A DNA stretch of 64,000 bases from NCBI GenBank assembly GCA_910579455.1, contig CAJTUT010000005.1, forward strand, positions 7,128 through 71,127, read 5' to 3'. The position numbers and the translations under genes are program-made. The notes below the pieces were generated by a model. That model ran no database searches and had not been told where the DNA came from. It saw only the letters and a list, made by a program, of their open reading frames with translations. The first letter of the stretch is position 1. Every line of letters starts with the position of its first letter. Shown here in pieces: positions 60,313 through 64,000 of the stretch. Source of the stretch: an uncultured Bacilli bacterium (lineage in GTDB: Bacteria; Bacillota_I; Bacilli_A; RF39; UBA660).

Positions 60313-61804
60313 TAAAGTAATCCTTTATATTATTATTTCATTTGTTATCAGTATATTTTTAGTTGTGATAGACTTTACAGAAAATCCAAAAGAACCAAAA
60401 GAGGCATATAGAATCTATTTAAAAGGAAAATCATTAGGTTTGATTTCTTCTAAAGAGGGGTTAGAGAAGTATATTGATAAGGAGCAACAGCATATTAAGA
60501 AAAAATATGGGGTAGACAAGGTTTATGTACCCGATGAATTAGATATTATAAAAGAAGTTACCTTTGATGAAAAAATATCGACTCCAAAAATTATTTATGA
60601 AAAAGTGAAGGATATTTCTCCATTTACGATAGAGGGATATGAAGTAACAATTAAAGGATTAACTAAAAAAAATAGTGATGGAAAAGAAATTAAAGGAAAA
60701 ACCAAAGATATTTATATGCTAGATGATAAAGTATTTAAAGAAGCGGTAGAAAATACCGTGAAGTCTTTTATTACAAAAGAAAAATATGATATTTATAAAA
60801 ATGATGCTCAAAAAGAAATTAAAGATACAGGTTCAATTATAGAAAATATTTATATCAAAAATAAAATTAGTATTAAGAAAAAACAAATTCCAGTGAATCA
60901 AAAAATTTATTTAGATAATGAAGAATTAACAAAATTTTTACTATTTGGAACCACTAAGGATCAACAAAGATATACAGTAAAAGATGGAGATACTATCGAG
61001 GATGTTGCCTTTAATAATAAGATTTCTACAGAGGAGTTTTTGGTTGCTAATACTAGTTTGAAAGATAAGAATAGCCTATTATATTCCGGACAACAAGTTA
61101 CTATTGGAATTTTACAACCTCAGTTTGATTTGATTGAGGAAGATCACACGGTATCTGATGTAGAAGTGAATTATACAACAGAAACGAAATACGATGATTC
61201 TAAAAATGTAGGATATACAGCAGTGGAACAGGCTGGTGTGAAAGGGAAAAATAGGGTAACTCAAAAAATTCAGAAGGTAAATGGTGAAACCACCAATATC
61301 GTTACTGTTAAAACAGAACAACTATCAGCGGCCGTAAAAGAAATTGTCGTAAAAGGTGGAAAACAGAGTTCTTATGGAGATAACTACTATGGTAGTGGCT
61401 ATGGTGCGGCTGTTGCAACTAAAGGAGAATGGGGATGGCCTGCATCATGTAGTACTGTTTCATCACCATTTGGTTATCGTTGGGGAGTTCTTCATGATGG
61501 AACAGATATTGCAGGATGTGGATATGGATCAAATATTTTCGCAGCTAAAGATGGAACGGTTGTGACCTCCTCTTATAAATATGATAATGGAAAATATATC
61601 ATTATTGATCATCATAATGGATACTTTAGCCTATATGCCCATTTAGCTTCCCAAAGTGTAAGAGTGGGTCAAAACGTTAGTAAAGGACAAGTAATAGGAA
61701 CCATGGGAAGAACTGGTTTTGCAACAGGAGTACATTTACATTTTTCAATGTGGAAAGGGTATCCATATAGAGGAAGAGTCTATAATGCGATGAGTTTTTA
61801 TTAA
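60305..61804 (+). CDS. Membrane-anchored M23 peptidase with LysM and G5 domains
   Basis: 499 residues. Signal-anchor helix at about 5-22, a charged extracytoplasmic region of about 200 residues, LysM (RYTVKDGDTIEDVAFNNKIS, about 225-272), a G5 domain (about 275-352) and M23 zinc endopeptidase (about 385-499). Zinc ligands: HDGTDIAG (H and D), and HLHFS. GFATGVHLHFS is canonical. It probably cuts peptidoglycan crosslinks during growth or in sporulation. Next to walJ and rlmH, in the position of the WalKR auxiliary region in Bacillus; no walKR genes are in the window. Confidence 0.92.
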   Translation: MNSKVILYIIISFVISIFLVVIDFTENPKEPKEAYRIYLKGKSLGLISSKEGLEKYIDKEQQHIKKKYGVDKVYVPDELDIIKEVTFDEKISTPKIIYEKVKDISPFTIEGYEVTIKGLTKKNSDGKEIKGKTKDIYMLDDKVFKEAVENTVKSFITKEKYDIYKNDAQKEIKDTGSIIENIYIKNKISIKKKQIPVNQKIYLDNEELTKFLLFGTTKDQQRYTVKDGDTIEDVAFNNKISTEEFLVANTSLKDKNSLLYSGQQVTIGILQPQFDLIEEDHTVSDVEVNYTTETKYDDSKNVGYTAVEQAGVKGKNRVTQKIQKVNGETTNIVTVKTEQLSAAVKEIVVKGGKQSSYGDNYYGSGYGAAVATKGEWGWPASCSTVSSPFGYRWGVLHDGTDIAGCGYGSNIFAAKDGTVVTSSYKYDNGKYIIIDHHNGYFSLYAHLASQSVRVGQNVSKGQVIGTMGRTGFATGVHLHFSMWKGYPYRGRVYNAMSFY

Positions 61805-61805
61805 A

Positions 61806-62561
61806 ATGAAAGTAAAAATTTTAGCAAGTGGTTCTAGAGGTAATGTCTCTTTAGTAATTTGTGGGAATATCAAAATTTTAATTGATATAGGGCTATCTTG
61901 CTTAAGGGTGCAACGCCATCTAGAGATAAATCATTTAACTTTCAAAGATATAGATGCTCTATTCATTACTCACAGTCATAGTGATCATATTAAAGGATTA
62001 GAAACATTAATTAAGAAAACAGAGATTAAAGTATATATTCCTAAAAAAATGTATCATGAGTTAAATCATATTGTACCTATAGAAAGATGTGTCTTCATTG
62101 ATGATCAATTTAAAGTAGGTCAGGTAGAAGTGGAATTAATTCATACTTCTCATGATACGGACTTTTCTGTTGGATATATTATTACTGATCAAGGGAAATC
62201 CTTAGTTCATGTAACCGATACAGGATACATTAATAGAAAGTACTTAAAGAAAATGAAAGATAAAGATATTTATGTGATAGAGAGTAATCATGACGAAGCA
62301 ATGTTAATGGATGGACCTTATCCAAGATTCTTAAAGGAAAGGGTTATTAGCGATAGAGGGCACTTATCTAATAAAACAACCGCTAGTTACTTAAAAAAAT
62401 TAACAACATGTAATACAAAATACGTGATTTTAGCTCATTTGAGCGAAAAAAATAATAATCAAACGCTGGCTTATCAAGAAAACTATGAAGCTATAAAAGG
62501 AAAGGATATCAAGCTATATATTGCAAAACAAGACGAAGAAACGGAATTGATAGAGGTATAG
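61806..62561 (+). CDS. walJ: WalJ/YycJ metallo-beta-lactamase-fold protein
   Basis: 251 residues. LASGSRGNVSLV, THSHSDHIKGLE (metal site HxHxDH), HTSHDTDFSVGYII, HVTDTGYI and ESNHDEAMLMDGPY, RGHLSN. Close to YycJ, a 5 prime-to-3 prime exonuclease-like enzyme linked to cell division and mismatch repair in Bacillus. It starts 1 base after the peptidase stop. walRK are missing upstream. Confidence 0.95.
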   Translation: MKVKILASGSRGNVSLVICGNIKILIDIGLSCLRVQRHLEINHLTFKDIDALFITHSHSDHIKGLETLIKKTEIKVYIPKKMYHELNHIVPIERCVFIDDQFKVGQVEVELIHTSHDTDFSVGYIITDQGKSLVHVTDTGYINRKYLKKMKDKDIYVIESNHDEAMLMDGPYPRFLKERVISDRGHLSNKTTASYLKKLTTCNTKYVILAHLSEKNNNQTLAYQENYEAIKGKDIKLYIAKQDEETELIEV

Positions 62562-62562
62562 G

Positions 62563-63018
62563 ATGATAAAAATAATTTGTGTAGGAAAATTAAAAGAAGG
62601 ATATTTAAAAGAAGCTATAGAGGAATACAAGAAACGTATTTCTAAATATACAAAATTAGAAATCATTGAAGTAAAGGATTATGACTTTGATGATAAGAAA
62701 AAAACATTAGAAATGGAAAAAAATCAAATTATAAAGTATATAGGTCATAAAGATTATGTTATTACTTTAGAAGTTGATGCAGAAGAGTTGACATCTAAAG
62801 AGTTTGCTAAAAAAATAGATTTTATTTTAACTCAAAATAGTAATTTATGCTTTATTATAGGAGGAAGTTATGGGCTGGATGATGCAATAAAGAAGAGGAC
62901 ATCCTTTAGACTCTCTTTTTCCAAATTAACATTTCCACATCAATTATTTAGAGTCCTTTTATTAGAACAAATATATAGATCTTATAAAATAAATAACAAT
63001 GAAAGTTATCATAAGTAG
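62563..63018 (+). CDS. rlmH: 23S rRNA pseudouridine-1915 N3-methyltransferase RlmH
   Basis: 151-residue SPOUT methyltransferase. IICVGKLKEGYLKEAIEEY..RI, EVKDY, LEVDAEELTSKEFA, CFIIGGSYGLDDAIKKR, LTFPHQLFRVLLLEQIYRSYKI. Length normal. walJ-rlmH order is conserved. Confidence 0.98.
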   Translation: MIKIICVGKLKEGYLKEAIEEYKKRISKYTKLEIIEVKDYDFDDKKKTLEMEKNQIIKYIGHKDYVITLEVDAEELTSKEFAKKIDFILTQNSNLCFIIGGSYGLDDAIKKRTSFRLSFSKLTFPHQLFRVLLLEQIYRSYKINNNESYHK

Positions 63019-63030
63019 GGAGGTTTCATT

Positions 63031-63693
63031 ATGATAGGAAACGATTGGGATCATCTATTACAAGAAGAGTATCAAAAAGAATATTTTAAAAAGTTAATTT
63101 CTTTTATAGAGAGGGAATATCAGGATAAAACCATTTATCCTAAAAAAAGTGAAATCTTTAATGCATTTAGACATACCAGTTATCAAGATACTAAAGTTGT
63201 TATTTTAGGACAAGATCCTTACCATGGTGAGAATCAGGCTGAAGGTTTATCCTTTTCTGTAAAAAATTGTGTTAGGAAACCCCCTTCTCTTCAAAATATA
63301 TTTAAAGAGTTGCAGGATGATTTAAAAATACCATTTCCAAAAAATAATTCTCTAATTCCGTGGGCAAAAGAAGGCGTTTTGCTTCTTAATACAGTATTAA
63401 CCGTAGAAGAAAGAAAACCAGCTTCTCATAAAGATCAAGGGTGGGAAATATTTACAGATGAAGTTATTAAAATATTAAATCAAAAAGAAACGCCAATCGT
63501 CTTTATACTTTGGGGGAGTTTTGCTAAAGGAAAGAAAAAATATATTACAAACAAAACTCATTATATTATAGAATCTGCTCATCCATCACCATTTTCTGCA
63601 TATAATGGATTCTTCGGTAGTAAACCGTTCTCTAAAACAAATGAATTTTTAAAATTACGGGGATTAAAAATAATTAATTGGAATGTGGAATAG
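63031..63693 (+). CDS. ung: Uracil-DNA glycosylase
   Basis: 220 residues. GQDPYHGENQAEGLSFSV with the catalytic Asp, WGSFAKGKK, and SAHPSPFSAYNGFFG with the DNA-intercalating loop and the active His. Removes uracil from DNA. GGGAGG precedes the ATG. Ends at a bidirectional terminator. Confidence 0.98.
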   Translation: MIGNDWDHLLQEEYQKEYFKKLISFIEREYQDKTIYPKKSEIFNAFRHTSYQDTKVVILGQDPYHGENQAEGLSFSVKNCVRKPPSLQNIFKELQDDLKIPFPKNNSLIPWAKEGVLLLNTVLTVEERKPASHKDQGWEIFTDEVIKILNQKETPIVFILWGSFAKGKKKYITNKTHYIIESAHPSPFSAYNGFFGSKPFSKTNEFLKLRGLKIINWNVE

Positions 63694-63731
63694 AAAAATC
63701 CCAGAATCAGAAATTAAAAGAAATGATTTTA

Positions 63732-63764
63732 CTAAAAAAGACAGAAATTTAGACTGTCTTTTGT
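63732..63764. terminator. Bidirectional terminator between ung and lemA
   Basis: AAAAGACAG and CTGTCTTTT (63736-63744 with 63754-63762), As on the left and Ts on the right, so it works in both directions between convergent genes. Confidence 0.75.
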
Positions 63765-64000
63765 TCATCATCTTTTAAAATCTCAAAAATCTCATGTTTT
63801 TCCTGTGAGTAAAATTCCTTTTTTTTATATCTGAAAAATAATCTAATGAGATTGGAAGGAAAAGAGGAAATCAAACGATTAAATTCTACTACAGTATCAT
63901 TATAAAATTTAATTGACGCTATTAAATCTTCTTCATTATCATTTAATTCATTTAAGATTCCTAGTAAGTTTTCACTTATAAGAAGTTTTTCATGATCGTC
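63749..64000 (-). CDS. lemA: LemA family protein, C-terminal fragment (cut by window edge)
   Basis: 83 codons on the minus strand, open to the window edge. IKFYNDTVVEFNRLISSFPS followed by NLIRLFFRYKKKEFYSQEK is the LemA family end (YND..YN..I..FPS...A...F). LemA proteins have an N-terminal membrane helix and a helical bundle; function unknown. Convergent with ung. Confidence 0.85.
   Translation of the reverse strand, partial: DDHEKLLISENLLGILNELNDNEEDLIASIKFYNDTVVEFNRLISSFPSNLIRLFFRYKKKEFYSQEKHEIFEILKDDEQKTV

Overview
This 64 kb window is the replication-origin region of a low-GC Gram-positive bacterium of class Bacilli. The evidence is very AT-rich DNA, Gram-positive ribosome binding sites, standard code (TGA is used as a stop), and a Bacillus-like gene order on both sides of dnaA. 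Sporulation genes (yabP, yabQ, yabG, spoVG, spoVT, bofA) and a ComK-family gene point to a spore-forming, or recently spore-forming, member of Bacilli. The reduced operons and many short or missing genes suggest an uncultured gut-type lineage near the former Tenericutes-like Bacilli. That placement is inference.

Layout. oriC lies at about 32.93-33.19 kb, with further DnaA boxes at about 31.45-31.52 kb between dnaN and dnaA. Everything confidently called left of oriC is on the minus strand and almost everything right of it is on the plus strand, so replication and transcription are co-oriented. Left arm, moving away from oriC: dnaA, dnaN, a ComK-family gene, recF, gyrB, gyrA; an intergenic block with three parS sites, one Noc-type palindrome and the SRP RNA; tadA, dnaX, yaaK, recR, bofA, holB, ricT, trmN6, rsmI, pth, mfd, one unknown gene, spoVT, metG behind a T-box leader, one small membrane protein, tatD; a six-gene SipW/TasA-like surface-protein module; then rsmA, yabG, veg, spoVG, yabP, yabQ, divIC, tilS and the start of ftsH.

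Right arm: rpmH, rnpA, yidC, jag; an accessory stretch with an AraC/GyrI-like regulator, a decayed coding remnant, a transglutaminase-like protein, and a HerA/VirD4-like ATPase overlapping a cysteine-rich repeat protein; mnmE, a class I glutamine amidotransferase-like gene, mnmG, rsmG; a giant 1179-residue sigma-70 protein; a 490-residue Noc-like ParB paralogue, parA, parB, mscS, a DUF951 gene, an AbgT-family transporter, ychF; rpsF-ssb-rpsR; a short DHH phosphodiesterase, rplI, dnaB, an M23 peptidase, walJ, rlmH, ung and the end of a convergent lemA gene.

Most genes are conserved housekeeping functions in replication, segregation, tRNA and rRNA modification, and translation. The novelty sits in insertions into this conserved frame: (1) a sigma factor with about 900 extra residues of repeated sigma-region-4-like units beside the Noc/ParAB genes; (2) the SipW module in the place of rnmV; (3) the ATPase plus Cys-rich protein pair; (4) ComK in the place of the S4-domain gene between dnaN and recF. 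No tRNA, rRNA, insertion sequence, prophage or CRISPR array was seen.
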